Below, piece by piece: positions 1 through 9,600 of a stretch of DNA of 64,000 bases. This DNA comes from Pseudomonas cichorii. Lineage in GTDB: Bacteria > Pseudomonadota > Gammaproteobacteria > Pseudomonadales > Pseudomonadaceae. The translations under genes and the position numbers were made by a program. The notes under the pieces are model-generated. The model had not been told where the DNA came from. It ran no database searches and worked only from the letters and a program-made list of their open reading frames with translations. Each line of letters begins with the position of its first letter. The first letter of the stretch is position 1. The stretch spans positions 1 through 64,000 of the forward strand of contig NZ_BLVZ01000018.1 in NCBI RefSeq assembly GCF_015471405.1, read 5' to 3'.

Positions 1-197
1 GGCCTCTTTCCTTTCTCGTTCTGTATATCGACAAGCGGCACAACAATGAAGTACACAACCTTACCAGTGGGTGGCGATGGAATCGTGACAGCGCCATTTG
101 CACCGCCAGTATCCACGCTGCCCATTGTCTGGCTGATCTTCATTGTCATGTCGACAAGTACAGCGTTGTCTGCCGACCGTATTGTCAATCCTGTCAT
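1..197 (-). CDS. Tail-associated protein downstream of J (partial)
   Basis: An uninterrupted leftward reading frame starts at an ATG at 197, one base after the stop codon of the J gene, and runs off the left edge after 65 codons. The visible N-terminus begins MTGLTIRSADNAVLVDMT and continues with glycine- and proline-rich sequence ending in KVVYFIVPLVDIQNEKGK. The tight spacing to J suggests translational coupling. Genes at this place in Pseudomonas siphophages usually encode small tail-tip or fibre accessory proteins, but I do not recognise the family, so the role is inferred from position only. Confidence 0.6.
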   Translation of the reverse strand, partial: MTGLTIRSADNAVLVDMTMKISQTMGSVDTGGANGAVTIPSPPTGKVVYFIVVPLVDIQNEKGKR

Positions 198-198
198 A

Positions 199-3100
199 TT
201 AGAGAACCAGCGCAACTCCGAGAACGCCATTAGCGTGATACAGCTTGAATCCCGAATTTTCGATTGTTGAGCGACGCCCATCAGACATGGAGCCATTCAA
301 CTGCCAAGGCCCTGTCTTCGGAAGAAGCCATCCGGATGTATTCGCAACGTAATCATTCGACTGCAAGTTGCCGACTTTCAGGCTTGTGATAGATCCATCT
401 TCAATAAATGCGGACTTGATAAATGTCTGTCCACCACTTATCCCGAATAGCGACTCAGGGGTCTGAGAGTTTGTATTCATCACAAGAAAAGTGTCGGCCC
501 TCACGACAAAACTCGATGTCGTCCCGCCCGGACCAGACGCCAACCCCAGGCCAAACCCGGCAGCGTATGGCTGGCCGTTCGACGTTGCTTCCATGCGTAC
601 AGTCCAGAGCGTCGATATTTTTCCGTCAGTGCTGGCTTGAGCCTGTGTAACCTGCTGGACCGCTGCTGCATTGCCTGCCACGCTTGCCCGTAGCGTTTCA
701 GTTGCCGTTGCAAAGGCTTGATCCTGCGTTGCCCGGACAACGATCTCGTTTGCATATGCAGCTTGGGTATCCCACTGATTCAAAGCCGACTGCAGGTCAC
801 CCTCACCATTGTCGTCACGCCATGCTGCGCGCAACACCTGAACGCTTGATGCCTCAGCAGCCAGCTCATCAATGTCAGTAGTGTTCTGCTGAACTTGTTG
901 AGCCAAGCCATTTGCTGCTTCGACAACAGATCCGACATCGATCCAGTAATTGACGTTGGGCGGAGGCGTATTGATCGGCACTGCCTGGGTGGCCTGATAG
1001 ATCCGCCCATTGGCAAGCGTCATCTCGCGAGCGAAATATGATTGATCAGGTATGTAAGCCGACAATCCATCCAGCGCTTCTATCTGCGCCTGCAGATCGT
1101 CGATCTTTTCAGAGAGCTGCTGACCCACTTCGCTTTCAACGTACTTGCCTGTGAGCAGTTCAAGGATCGGGGCAGGATCTGAGCTGGAGCGACCGACAAC
1201 CCCAGTCCCCGCCGGGTACCACGGCCCGATATTCCCCGTCCGGTCCACAAGCCGTGCCCAGAAGAAGAACTCAGCGCCAGCCTGCGGGACCCGCATCAGA
1301 TATTCGGATTGAGGGTAAGCCAAGTCGCTGAGCTTTTCTGCGCTCTCCAGATCTGTCGTCGGCCCGCACCATATCTCCGTGCGCTGCGTATCATCCGCGC
1401 CAGCAGGAAAGCCCCACTTCAAGCTGATGCCAAAGAGCTCGCTGCTGGTCGTCAGGTAAGCAACAGCAGGCGGAAGGCCTGTCTTACCCATCAGGCTGGT
1501 CACAACTGACGCGGTAGGCAGCGACGAAACATTCATAGGGCTCACTGCGCGCACCCTGGCAATGTAGTCACCCGAGTAGATTCCGCGAACCTCTGCAGCC
1601 TGCTCGGCCGTGCGAGGGACCTTGACCCACTCCCGCGCTCCCCACTTCCATTCGACGTCATAACCGGTCGCGCCAGGCGCGGCATCCCAACTGATCGTCA
1701 TGAATGTGACGGCTATGCCTTGCTCGACAACAACGTGCTGACTCAGGTAGACGCCAGATGGCGCGGCTTGCACGCCCAAGGGAATACCGCTGATTGGCCG
1801 CGCGTCGACCACCGCTCCAGAATCAATTGCATCGAACTTGCTGGACTCATGCTGGATGCAATCAAGCTGGTACTGGTGCCATTCCGGGCGCGTGATATTG
1901 CGCACAAGAAACTGCATAGTTTTAAGGTCGTCGTATTCTAGAATCCAGCCACATTCAACCTCGGGGACCTCGCTGAACTCAGCCGCAAGCGTTGCACGAC
2001 GGCCGTCCAGGGAACTGATTACACGCGCCTCGCTTTTTCCGCTGGGCAGATTCACGCGCAGCTTGGCACCCGTCGACAACTCAATGTCACGGTCAACGGT
2101 GATCACCCGCCCCGCTACCGCGCTGATACGCCCGCCGTTCGCACGACCGGCCAACATGGGGTCGGCAACGGCGATGATCTGACCCGGCTTCGGGATTTGG
2201 CCGTCCAGACCTACACGAAACGACGCACCCCTCGTCTGTGTCTGCTCAGTGAGCAGCGCATACTGCCCGGCGCGCTGTGCCTGGGCCAGGTTGGTGCAAC
2301 CATATGCATCAACAGACAACTCATTGACCGATCCGGTCTGCGCCAGCACCTCGTCATCAAAGACCGGCTCCTTGTCGGTGTCGAATCCCTGCGCCGGGTT
2401 GTCCCAGCTGACCATCGCCAGATTATGCCGATCACGCGCCCGAGTGCCGGAATACTGGATCTCGCCAGCATTCAGGATCTGCGAAGGGTTGTATGTGTAG
2501 ACCGGGTCGCCAGGCATATCAGCGTTGAATGTGATCTGGCTTCCGTCCCACGTGCTCATTCCGTGAAAGATGGCAGACAGGTCCTGAAGCACCGCATATG
2601 CGTCTGCCTGCTTCTGCAAGTAGATGTTGCAGGTCAGTCGTGGTTGCATGCCGCCCTGCCCGTCAGATACAAACTGGTCGCAATACTGAGCAATTCGATA
2701 CAGGTTCCAGCGGTCGACCATCGTCGCGTCTATCCGGTGTCCAAGGCCATAGTAAGGGTTGAGGGCCAGGTCGTAGCACACCCACGCAGGGTTGTTCGTG
2801 TAGGCCTCTTTGAATGTACCATCCCAGATGCCGCCACTTGTGCCTGCGCCAGACGTGGCGTATGTCCGTGTCTCCGGATCGTAGTTTGTCGGCACCCGCA
2901 CGATCCGCCCACGCATCAGGACAGCAATCTTGGCGATATCGCCGCCGAACTGCTGGGCGTCATATTCAACGCAGCCCACGGCGGTGAGCGGAAATTCCTG
3001 ATCGCTGTCTACGACCTCGGCCACTGCCTCCACAAACATGCTGTCCTGAACCAACGAGCTGTTGGCCTCAGGTGTGATCCGGCGCACACGCATCGTCCAG

Positions 3101-3663
3101 CGGTTTCCGGCTGGCAGGTCGAGGCGGTGACTGCGTTCGTACTTTGTGACGTTCTTGCGGTCGACGAATGATGCGAGAACCTGTACGAACGGGCCGCCAT
3201 CAGTTGCGATATCGATAGCGTAATCAACCCTCACGCCATTGATGTTACCGCTCTGATCCTGAGATTGAAGCTGTGGCCAGCTCAGGCGCACTCGCAGGGC
3301 GTCCAGCATTGCGTTGTTCACAGTTCGCAAGTACGGCGCTGTGCTGAGTAGCTGCTGATCGACGTTGATTTCGTTGCTCGACTCGGCGATGCCCTCCAGG
3401 CGCGCCTGATTCAGTTCACCATTGCGGAACTGCCACTTCACACCCGGATAGTTCACGGTGCCGTCTTCAGCAACCAGAGGTGTGCCGTCGAGTTTGACCG
3501 AACGCAGGCCGTCAACAGGCCCAACGATGGGACCCCAGCTCCACAGGTACACGATGCGAGCGGTGGCCAGCGAAGGCGTGCTGTTTTCCGCGATGCTCGG
3601 CTGCTTCTGCTTCGCCTCGCCACCTTTGGAGCCTTGAACGTCGAGTTTGAGCGCTGCGCACAT
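199..3663 (-). CDS. J: Tail tip / host specificity protein J
   Basis: This 1154-residue protein matches lambda gpJ in length and position, last in the K-I-J tail-tip order. gpJ forms the central tail fibre that contacts the host receptor. The N-terminal 600 residues have the typical tip-attachment region with many WDG and YDPETRTY-type stretches. Fibronectin-III-like segments follow at about 640-830, then a short coiled coil around EKIDDLQAQIEAL. The C-terminal part contains an SNGQPYAAGFGLG segment typical of the J-like DUF1983 region. The ATG at 3663 has a CTGGAG ribosome site seven bases upstream, placed just after a terminator hairpin. The extreme C-terminus would set host specificity. 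No DGR variable repeat is present in it. Confidence 0.93.
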   Translation of the reverse strand: MCAALKLDVQGSKGGEAKQKQPSIAENSTPSLATARIVYLWSWGPIVGPVDGLRSVKLDGTPLVAEDGTVNYPGVKWQFRNGELNQARLEGIAESSNEINVDQQLLSTAPYLRTVNNAMLDALRVRLSWPQLQSQDQSGNINGVRVDYAIDIATDGGPFVQVLASFVDRKNVTKYERSHRLDLPAGNRWTMRVRRITPEANSSLVQDSMFVEAVAEVVDSDQEFPLTAVGCVEYDAQQFGGDIAKIAVLMRGRIVRVPTNYDPETRTYATSGAGTSGGIWDGTFKEAYTNNPAWVCYDLALNPYYGLGHRIDATMVDRWNLYRIAQYCDQFVSDGQGGMQPRLTCNIYLQKQADAYAVLQDLSAIFHGMSTWDGSQITFNADMPGDPVYTYNPSQILNAGEIQYSGTRARDRHNLAMVSWDNPAQGFDTDKEPVFDDEVLAQTGSVNELSVDAYGCTNLAQAQRAGQYALLTEQTQTRGASFRVGLDGQIPKPGQIIAVADPMLAGRANGGRISAVAGRVITVDRDIELSTGAKLRVNLPSGKSEARVISSLDGRRATLAAEFSEVPEVECGWILEYDDLKTMQFLVRNITRPEWHQYQLDCIQHESSKFDAIDSGAVVDARPISGIPLGVQAAPSGVYLSQHVVVEQGIAVTFMTISWDAAPGATGYDVEWKWGAREWVKVPRTAEQAAEVRGIYSGDYIARVRAVSPMNVSSLPTASVVTSLMGKTGLPPAVAYLTTSSELFGISLKWGFPAGADDTQRTEIWCGPTTDLESAEKLSDLAYPQSEYLMRVPQAGAEFFFWARLVDRTGNIGPWYPAGTGVVGRSSSDPAPILELLTGKYVESEVGQQLSEKIDDLQAQIEALDGLSAYIPDQSYFAREMTLANGRIYQATQAVPINTPPPNVNYWIDVGSVVEAANGLAQQVQQNTTDIDELAAEASSVQVLRAAWRDDNGEGDLQSALNQWDTQAAYANEIVVRATQDQAFATATETLRASVAGNAAAVQQVTQAQASTDGKISTLWTVRMEATSNGQPYAAGFGLGLASGPGGTTSSFVVRADTFLVMNTNSQTPESLFGISGGQTFIKSAFIEDGSITSLKVGNLQSNDYVANTSGWLLPKTGPWQLNGSMSDGRRSTIENSGFKLYHANGVLGVALVL

Positions 3664-3680
3664 GCGATTCTCCAGGTAAT

Positions 3681-3700
3681 AAAAAACCCGCCGAAGCGGG
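3681..3700 (-). terminator. Hairpin plus T-run upstream of J
   Basis: On the minus strand a CCCGC-TTCG-GCGGG stem-loop is followed by six Ts and then by the J ribosome binding site. It is one of several terminator-like hairpins placed directly before a start site in the late operon. It probably attenuates transcription between I and J. Confidence 0.6.
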
Positions 3701-3717
3701 TCTGGTATTTCAGATTG

Positions 3718-4311
3718 TCATATCTGATCTTGCGTGTAGATGCCGCCTGACTCTACGGCCCCGCCGATCTCACGCTCGCCGTACAGCACAGGGTACGGGT
3801 TGCCCTGGGCAACTGTGGTGACTGCGCCGCCGAAGCCATAGCTCGGATTGTTCCCGTCCTCGTTGTTGCCTGTAACGCTGGCACTCGTAGTCGGTGACAG
3901 CATCTGAACGACACCACCCAGGCCGACCGCCGCGCCTGTGGCAAGCAACCCCATCCCAAGGGTGCTCGTTGTGCCGCCGGTGAATGCTCCAGCCACAACA
4001 AGCGCAACGCCAAGCACGACCTGAAACAGACCGGCCTGCTTGCTACCCTGGATCAGCGGCACGATGCGAATCTCGCTGTCGTCGCTACCCTGCAGGTCGA
4101 ACTCTTGCGCACCGGCGTTCCGCTTGCCACAGAACACGCTGAACACCAGGCCGCGCTCTTCGCCGGTGCGCAGAAACTTCTCGAGGCCTGGGAGTTGCGC
4201 GCAGAGGCAATTCACAGCATCACGCACGCTATGCACATTTAGGATGAACTCTTTGCCGAAGTGCTTGCGGAGAACGCCGTACAAAATAACCTTTCGCATT
4301 ACAGTAATCAT
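3718..4311 (-). CDS. I: Tail assembly protein I
   Basis: This 197-residue protein matches lambda gpI, which acts with gpJ, gpK and gpL in assembling the tail tip. The N-terminal 90 residues look like a ubiquitin-like fold (RKVILYGVLRKHFGKEF). A glycine/alanine-rich hydrophobic stretch covers about 95-135, and the end has the conserved NPYPVLYGEREIGG motif. The start ATG overlaps the K stop codon as ATGA, indicating translational coupling. An alternative start at MRKVI lies four codons in. Confidence 0.9.
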   Translation of the reverse strand: MITVMRKVILYGVLRKHFGKEFILNVHSVRDAVNCLCAQLPGLEKFLRTGEERGLVFSVFCGKRNAGAQEFDLQGSDDSEIRIVPLIQGSKQAGLFQVVLGVALVVAGAFTGGTTSTLGMGLLATGAAVGLGGVVQMLSPTTSASVTGNNEDGNNPSYGFGGAVTTVAQGNPYPVLYGEREIGGAVESGGIYTQDQI

Positions 4312-5090
4312 TGGTTGTATTCCTTGTGGCGCAGAATCAGCTTCACCCGGTTTGCCATGGACCAGCCGTAGACTTCTCGGGCAGCCAGGCGACCGGGCAT
4401 GTGGTGGTAGATGAAAGGCCCGGTACCGCCGAGCGCCGGTGCTGGCTCGCTGTGCAGGCTGGCATCGGTGCCCAGGTAGATCGCTGCGTGGTTCGGGAAG
4501 TGGCAGGGACGGCCTACAGTTGGTATCTGAAAAATCAACATATCGCCGCGCTGGGGCTGATCAACCCTGACGAACCCGCAGGCCTCGTAGTTCTCTTCGT
4601 AATGGCTGGGGCTGTTCGGATCTTCCCACCACAGTTCTTTGCGCTCGAAGTTCGGCAGCGGCAACGACGCCTCGCGGGCGTACCAGTCGCGGCAGGCCGA
4701 CCAGCAATCGAGCAGGCCGTGCGAGAAGTCCCGGCCCAGCAGCGGAGCCTGGAACCCGCTGGGCTTGAACCACTGAATATCGCCGCCGGGCCAGCCCACA
4801 ATTGCCCAGGGCAGTTCGTGCAGCTCGCAGCTGACCCGATCGGTCATGCTCGGCGTGGCGGCGCGGTCCGGGTGGCTGTGCACGATCGCCAGCACCTCGC
4901 CCCGGTCCTCTGCCGCCGCCGCGTCGTGCTTGTCGATCAGGAAGTGCTGCAGCGGGTTGGTGGCGACATTGCCGCAAGGCACGTACTCACGTCCGGCATC
5001 GGTCTTGATCAGCAGCCCGCAGGCCTCGGCCGGGTGCGACTGCTCGGCGTGCGCCCGAATGGCGTCCTGAAGCTTTTGATTGATTCGCAT
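4308..5090 (-). CDS. K: Tail tip protein K, JAB/NlpC-P60 peptidase
   Basis: This 260-residue protein has two enzyme domains, as in lambda gpK. The N-terminal half carries the JAB metallopeptidase signature HSHP followed by SMTD. The C-terminal half is an NlpC/P60 cysteine peptidase with the catalytic Cys in LLDCWSACRDWY and the His in FPNHAAIYLG. It probably opens peptidoglycan locally or processes tail-tip proteins. I chose the ATG at 5090 because an AGGGG site precedes it. A longer open frame upstream is only a shadow of the L gene. It overlaps gene I by four bases. Confidence 0.92.
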   Translation of the reverse strand: MRINQKLQDAIRAHAEQSHPAEACGLLIKTDAGREYVPCGNVATNPLQHFLIDKHDAAAAEDRGEVLAIVHSHPDRAATPSMTDRVSCELHELPWAIVGWPGGDIQWFKPSGFQAPLLGRDFSHGLLDCWSACRDWYAREASLPLPNFERKELWWEDPNSPSHYEENYEACGFVRVDQPQRGDMLIFQIPTVGRPCHFPNHAAIYLGTDASLHSEPAPALGGTGPFIYHHMPGRLAAREVYGWSMANRVKLILRHKEYNQ

Positions 5091-5092
5091 GC

Positions 5093-5791
5093 TTACCCCT
5101 TGGCGATCAGGCTTGCGCCCATTGAGCCGCCGAACCGGCGGGTATTGCCGCGCAACTTGCAGCTGCTCCACCAGCCGCCGCAGCGGTCCAGCGCCGGGTT
5201 GTCGGTGGGTTCGTTCTTCTTGTCGAAATACGCGGTGCCGGTGTACGCGCACGCCTCCTGCCGATACTGGCCGCGCATGGCCCAGCGGCACAGCTTGGTG
5301 ATTTGCTGAGACGGCAGCTGCTGCCCCTCCATGTCGATGGGACTCGAAAGCTCGAACGTGACCGAGGCACGGTTTTCCTCTGTCTTCTGCTCAATGGTCC
5401 AAAGGCTTCTGCGGGACTGATCAGCAGCATCCGGGTTTCCTTCAGCGAAATTCGCTGCATCCAGGAAGTGCTTGAACGTTTCGATCACAGTGAAGCGAGC
5501 GCCAGCAAGGTCACGGTACTGGAGGCAGATAGCTGATATCGCACCGCGAATACCCGATAGCTCGTTGGCAAGCTTGAGTGTCGGTGTTGCCGGTCGGCCA
5601 TCGCCCCGGATATCGAAGCCGCTGGCCTCGATCTGAATCGGCGAATACAGCTGGCCTTGCCAGATGATGTCGCCTTCGTGCTCGTGCCCATGGAAGCGCC
5701 ATAGCGTAGCGCCGAGACGTGTGGCATCCAGTTCGTACAGACGAATCTGGTTGCCGGGCTCCAGCTTCTGGATGTCCGCGCTGTAAATCAT
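5093..5791 (-). CDS. L: Minor tail protein L
   Basis: This protein of about 232 residues matches lambda gpL, a tail-tip component. In lambda it binds an iron-sulfur cluster through four C-terminal cysteines. Here the last 80 residues hold Cys residues in LCRWAMRG, EACAYTG and CGGWWSSC, compatible with that cluster. The start is taken as the ATG of MIYSADIQ. A longer form reading from 5818 would begin inside the upstream hairpin and is unlikely. K follows two bases after its stop. Confidence 0.9.
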   Translation of the reverse strand: MIYSADIQKLEPGNQIRLYELDATRLGATLWRFHGHEHEGDIIWQGQLYSPIQIEASGFDIRGDGRPATPTLKLANELSGIRGAISAICLQYRDLAGARFTVIETFKHFLDAANFAEGNPDAADQSRRSLWTIEQKTEENRASVTFELSSPIDMEGQQLPSQQITKLCRWAMRGQYRQEACAYTGTAYFDKKNEPTDNPALDRCGGWWSSCKLRGNTRRFGGSMGASLIAKG

Positions 5792-5801
5792 GATGATCAC
5801 C

Positions 5802-5827
5802 AAAAGAAAACCCCGCACTTGGCGGGG
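5802..5827 (-). terminator. Hairpin upstream of L
   Basis: The minus strand reads CCCCGC-CAAGT-GCGGGG followed by TTTTCTTTT, just before the L start. It has the shape of an intrinsic terminator and belongs to the repeated hairpin-before-start pattern of this late operon. Confidence 0.55.
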
Positions 5828-5981
5828 TCAGGCTTGAAAGAAAACTGAATGGTTGTACAGCGTGGACGTAACTCCAGTAACGCCAGCTCTCTGAGCCGTA
5901 GTAGCGTTACGCCCCCAACGAACCGCCGCGGTCCGTTGCCTGCAAGCCCATGGACCGGGGCAATATGACCTGGAGGTCAAT

Positions 5982-6230
5982 GTGAGCGGAGAGCAACGAG
6001 TTATCACCCCTTTTGAAATAGGCGTGTGCGGCGCACTTCAAGTAATAGGAACAGCCATCGCTGTGCTAGATGTTGCCAACAGGGAGAAGGTCGCCGATGC
6101 AGCACGCGCCGTTATAGCTGCTTTGCCTGCCGACAATTCGATTGTCCCGAATCGTTCTGCGCATCACCTTGCACTTGAATCTTTGATACAAGGTCTTTTT
6201 CTAGAGCAGTCTCGGAAATCTGGCGACTGA
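5982..6230 (+). CDS. Small moron-like protein opposite the tail operon
   Basis: An 82-residue frame on the plus strand lies between the leftward L and M genes. It starts at GTG with TGGAGG five bases upstream and ends just before a 9-bp stem hairpin. The sequence is protein-like (FEIGVCGALQVIGTAIAVLDVANREK), with an amphipathic alpha-helical look and no domain I recognise. A gene inverted within the morphogenesis block, with its own apparent terminator, is the usual layout of a moron, an accessory gene expressed from the prophage. An oppositely oriented 59-codon frame starting at 6291 also has a good ribosome site, so the assignment is not certain. Confidence 0.55.
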   Translation: MSGEQRVITPFEIGVCGALQVIGTAIAVLDVANREKVADAARAVIAALPADNSIVPNRSAHHLALESLIQGLFLEQSRKSGD

Positions 6231-6242
6231 TCCAGTCAAGCG

Positions 6243-6272
6243 CTTTCCCGGCGTCGCCGTGGCCCGGGAAAG
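6243..6272 (+). terminator. Possible terminator after the moron-like gene
   Basis: A perfect 9-bp stem (CTTTCCCGG / CCGGGAAAG) with a 12-base loop starts 13 bases after the stop of the plus-strand gene and is followed by GTCTTT. The T-run is short, so it would be a weak intrinsic terminator. Confidence 0.4.
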
Positions 6273-6325
6273 GGTCTTTAATGGCTTCCATTTTCGCTCC
6301 TGCGGCTCTGCCGCATCATGCTGTT

Positions 6326-6670
6326 TCATGGGTTGAAGGTTTGTTTGAAGCTCACTGAGAGCGAGTGGAGGCCGCCGCCGAGCGTCGATATCTTGTAGCC
6401 GGTTGCCCGGTAACGGCCCTGACCACTGCCCGGTGGCGTCCACAGGAAGGATTTGTACCCTTCCTGCCGGTCCAGAAAATCCCGCACCAACTGAAGCTTT
6501 TGGCCCTCGCCAAACCGCCCGATGACCGATACGTCCCAAGACTGCGACCTGGTATTGATACCCACGCCGCCGGACTGGCTGTAACCGTCACCGAAATCGT
6601 TCGACCAGGTGCGCTGCGACACGTCACCGGAAGCGCCGACCTGCACGTCAAAGTCGAATATTTCAGCCAT
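6326..6670 (-). CDS. M: Minor tail protein M
   Basis: This 114-residue protein fits lambda gpM, a small tail-tip protein that sits between the tape measure gene and L. Family-typical features are the FGDGYSQ segment and the RQEGYKSFLWTPPGSGQGRY core. The start ATG at 6670 overlaps the tape-measure stop as TGATG. A GTG one codon upstream is also possible. Confidence 0.9.
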   Translation of the reverse strand: MAEIFDFDVQVGASGDVSQRTWSNDFGDGYSQSGGVGINTRSQSWDVSVIGRFGEGQKLQLVRDFLDRQEGYKSFLWTPPGSGQGRYRATGYKISTLGGGLHSLSVSFKQTFNP

Positions 6671-9600
6671 CACGCGCGCCTCCAGAGCAGGCCGCCCTGC
6701 CTCATTTCCTGCTGAATAACTTGGCGCACCTGCTGCGCCGCACTATCGCCTATGGCCTTGCCCTGCCTGGCCGCCTCGGCGTCGCTCATGCCTGGCTGCG
6801 CTTCGACGGTGACAGGCACACTGATGTGGATCGGAGCTGTACCGCCACCGCCACCTGCAGTCTTGTCAGCCAGGTATTTGGTCAGGTCGCGGTTCTGGTT
6901 CGGGTTGAGCACACGCTCACCACCATCGAGCAGCCAGGTACCCTCTTTCGGGATGTTGTCCATACCGTTGTGAGCCATACCAGCGAGCGCCGACGTGGTG
7001 ACCGCTGCGACCATCGGCATTGTTGCCGCCGAGGCTGCGAGCGCCGCCCCGGGAGCAAGTGCGGGGCCAATAAGCGGTATGCCGGCAGTCGATGCGTAAG
7101 CGTTCAATGCTGCTTGCGCAGATGCTGCTTGCGCATTGGCAATCAAGCCGGTGGCAGCGGCTGACTGCCCGCTCTTACCAACCAAAAGCTGAATACCCTG
7201 GTAGATCACCCATTGAGCAGCCATGTCGGTCAAGGCGCTGATCATGGATTTGGCGAAGCCGCTTACCATGTCCATCACCGCATCGCCCGCACTCTTCGAG
7301 GTGGTGGCAACATCAGACATAAACGAGCTCAGCTCACTCCTGGCACTTCCAAGAATCGAACCGGTGGCATCTGCAGCCATGGCTGAATAGTTCTGTGCCG
7401 CATCAGCGAAGTTCTGCCAAGCATCACCAACGCCATCCATCCAGTTGGCCTGGGCCTCTTCGACCTTGTTGTAGTAATCCTGCTGAATCACCAGGCGCTC
7501 TGCCATCGCCTCGCTGATAACCGCTGTTTCCTTCAGATACAAGCTTTCACTGATATCACCACTGTTGCGCTGGAGCACAAGCTCGCGTTGCTGCTTGTTG
7601 AAATCCTGTTCAATTGAAAGCATCTGCTGGAGCTGGCCTCGACGCTTATCGCCCTGGCCTGCTCCGGCGAGCTGCTGATCGAACCCGTCTTTTACGGACT
7701 GATTGCTCTCTTTGGCATTTGAGCTGAAAGCCTTAAGCTTTTTCTCCTCTTCCAGCGCGATTTTTCGCAACTCGTTTTCTTTCTCGAGATTCGCGTTCCG
7801 CTTCAGATCGGCGGTGATCGACTCCTGCTTGGCGAGCAGCGACTTCTGGTCGGCAGTCAGAGTCTGCTTCGACTTTATATCCGCAAGCTCCTGCTCCCAC
7901 TTGATAAGCTCGCGAGAGGCAGCGCCGATCTTGTCGATATCTCCTTTCTGCGCCCCCAGCAGCACAGACTGTTCTTTCAGAACCGCGTACTGCTGACGAG
8001 CCTGATCAAGAGTCTTCTGCGCAGCATCTTCCCGATATTTCGACTGCGTTTTGTTGGGGTCAGTAGTTTCGGTGATGCGGGAAATAGCATCGTTCGCCCG
8101 CTGGACAGCATCCTTTCTAGGGTCTTTCGCGACAATCGGCGTCTCAGAGCCAGGCAGCACCATACTGCGACCTGTTACATCAGACTGAACCGGAGCCGCC
8201 AACAGCATGTTGCGCCCACTGAGAAAGCTTGAGCTCTTTGAAATATTTCCAGCGGCGGCTACCACTCGCTGCATTTCCTTGATCTGCTGGTTCGCGCTGT
8301 CTGTTGCGGCTTTCGCAGATTCGTTGTGAGCTTTCGCAGCGGCAGCCGCAGCATCCAACGCAGCCTGTTCGGCCGTGTAAAGACCTACCAACTGCCGCCT
8401 CAGCGCGTCCTGCTGGATCTTGTCGTTCGACTTTACAGCGTCCTTGTATTTCTCCAGAACGTCCTTCTGCTGCGAAATAACCTTGGCCTGCTCACGCTGC
8501 TGAGACGTGAGCCCCATTTGTTCAGCGGCATAAGCAGCCTGCGCTTCAGCGTTTGCCCCGAACAAGTCGCGACTTTCGATCAGCTTCGCGATGTATTTTT
8601 CCCATTCCGCGAGCTGAGCCTTTGTCTGTCCTCCAGACCCAGAAAGAGCGGTCGAAAGCCCCTTCGTCTGTGCAACCAGGCCGGAAGTCTCTTGAGTGGC
8701 CCCAGCAAGAAGCAGCCGGTACTTCTCCGCCTGCTCGCCACTCCGTTCATTTGCCGCCGCCGATTCTTCGAGAGACGAAATATAGGACGGCATGATGTCG
8801 CCGTTTTCTTTGACTGACGCGGTGACGCTGGCGAGCGTCCTTGACCCGTTGCGAACCTGGCTGAGCATGTGCTCAAAGGCCTTGCCGCCTTCAATCCCAG
8901 CAACACCGAGGTTTTGATAGGCATTGCGCCCTCGAATTGAGAAATCGTCGAATGCTTTCGCCGCAGCCTCGGACGCCTCGGTTTGCTTGGCCGTCCATGT
9001 CGAGAACTGAAGCATTTTCTGCGCTTGACCCAGCTCCTTGAACTTCGTGATCGACTCATCAAGCGTCAGGTTCTGATCTATCAGAGCAGCAGTCGCGCTA
9101 TTTGCGCCACCGCCAAAGTCGATAAACGAGGATGCAACCAAGGCCGTCATCGCGATCAGTCCGACCGGACCGGTCAGAAGACCGAGCACTCCTCGCCCAG
9201 CAGCAGACGCCGCCACCATTGCCGTGCTACTTCTGGATGCGGCCACCGTGGCGGCATCAGAAGCTCTTGATGCGGCGTCGGTTGTGAGCTTTGCCTCGGC
9301 GAATGCCGTGACAGCTGCCGTTTTCACCGCATACGAAGCTTGTATCTCGGCAGAAGTGGCTGCTGTGGTCGCAGCCAGACGTACTTCTGCCGCTGAGATT
9401 TGATCAATGATCTGAACCTCCGCACGACGCGCTAAAGCCATCCTGTTTCGGGCGGCAGCACGACCCTGCTCGGATATCTGACTGGCAAGCCTGACTGCCT
9501 CTTGCTCTCGCTCTGCCATGAGAGTCATTTGAACAGTCTTAAGATTATTCAGCTCGGACTGTTGACGTGCTCGATCGGCTGCCAGTTTTTGCTGGGCTGC

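Noticed and set aside
199..700. DGR variable repeat at the J C-terminus
   Set aside because: No match to the TR (no GTGCGTCCCGTCCGCAG or Asn-rich alignable segment) was seen in J.
2197..3171. 324-codon plus-strand frame inside J
   Set aside because: It lies wholly within the J gene on the opposite strand, with residue composition typical of a shadow frame in GC-rich DNA.
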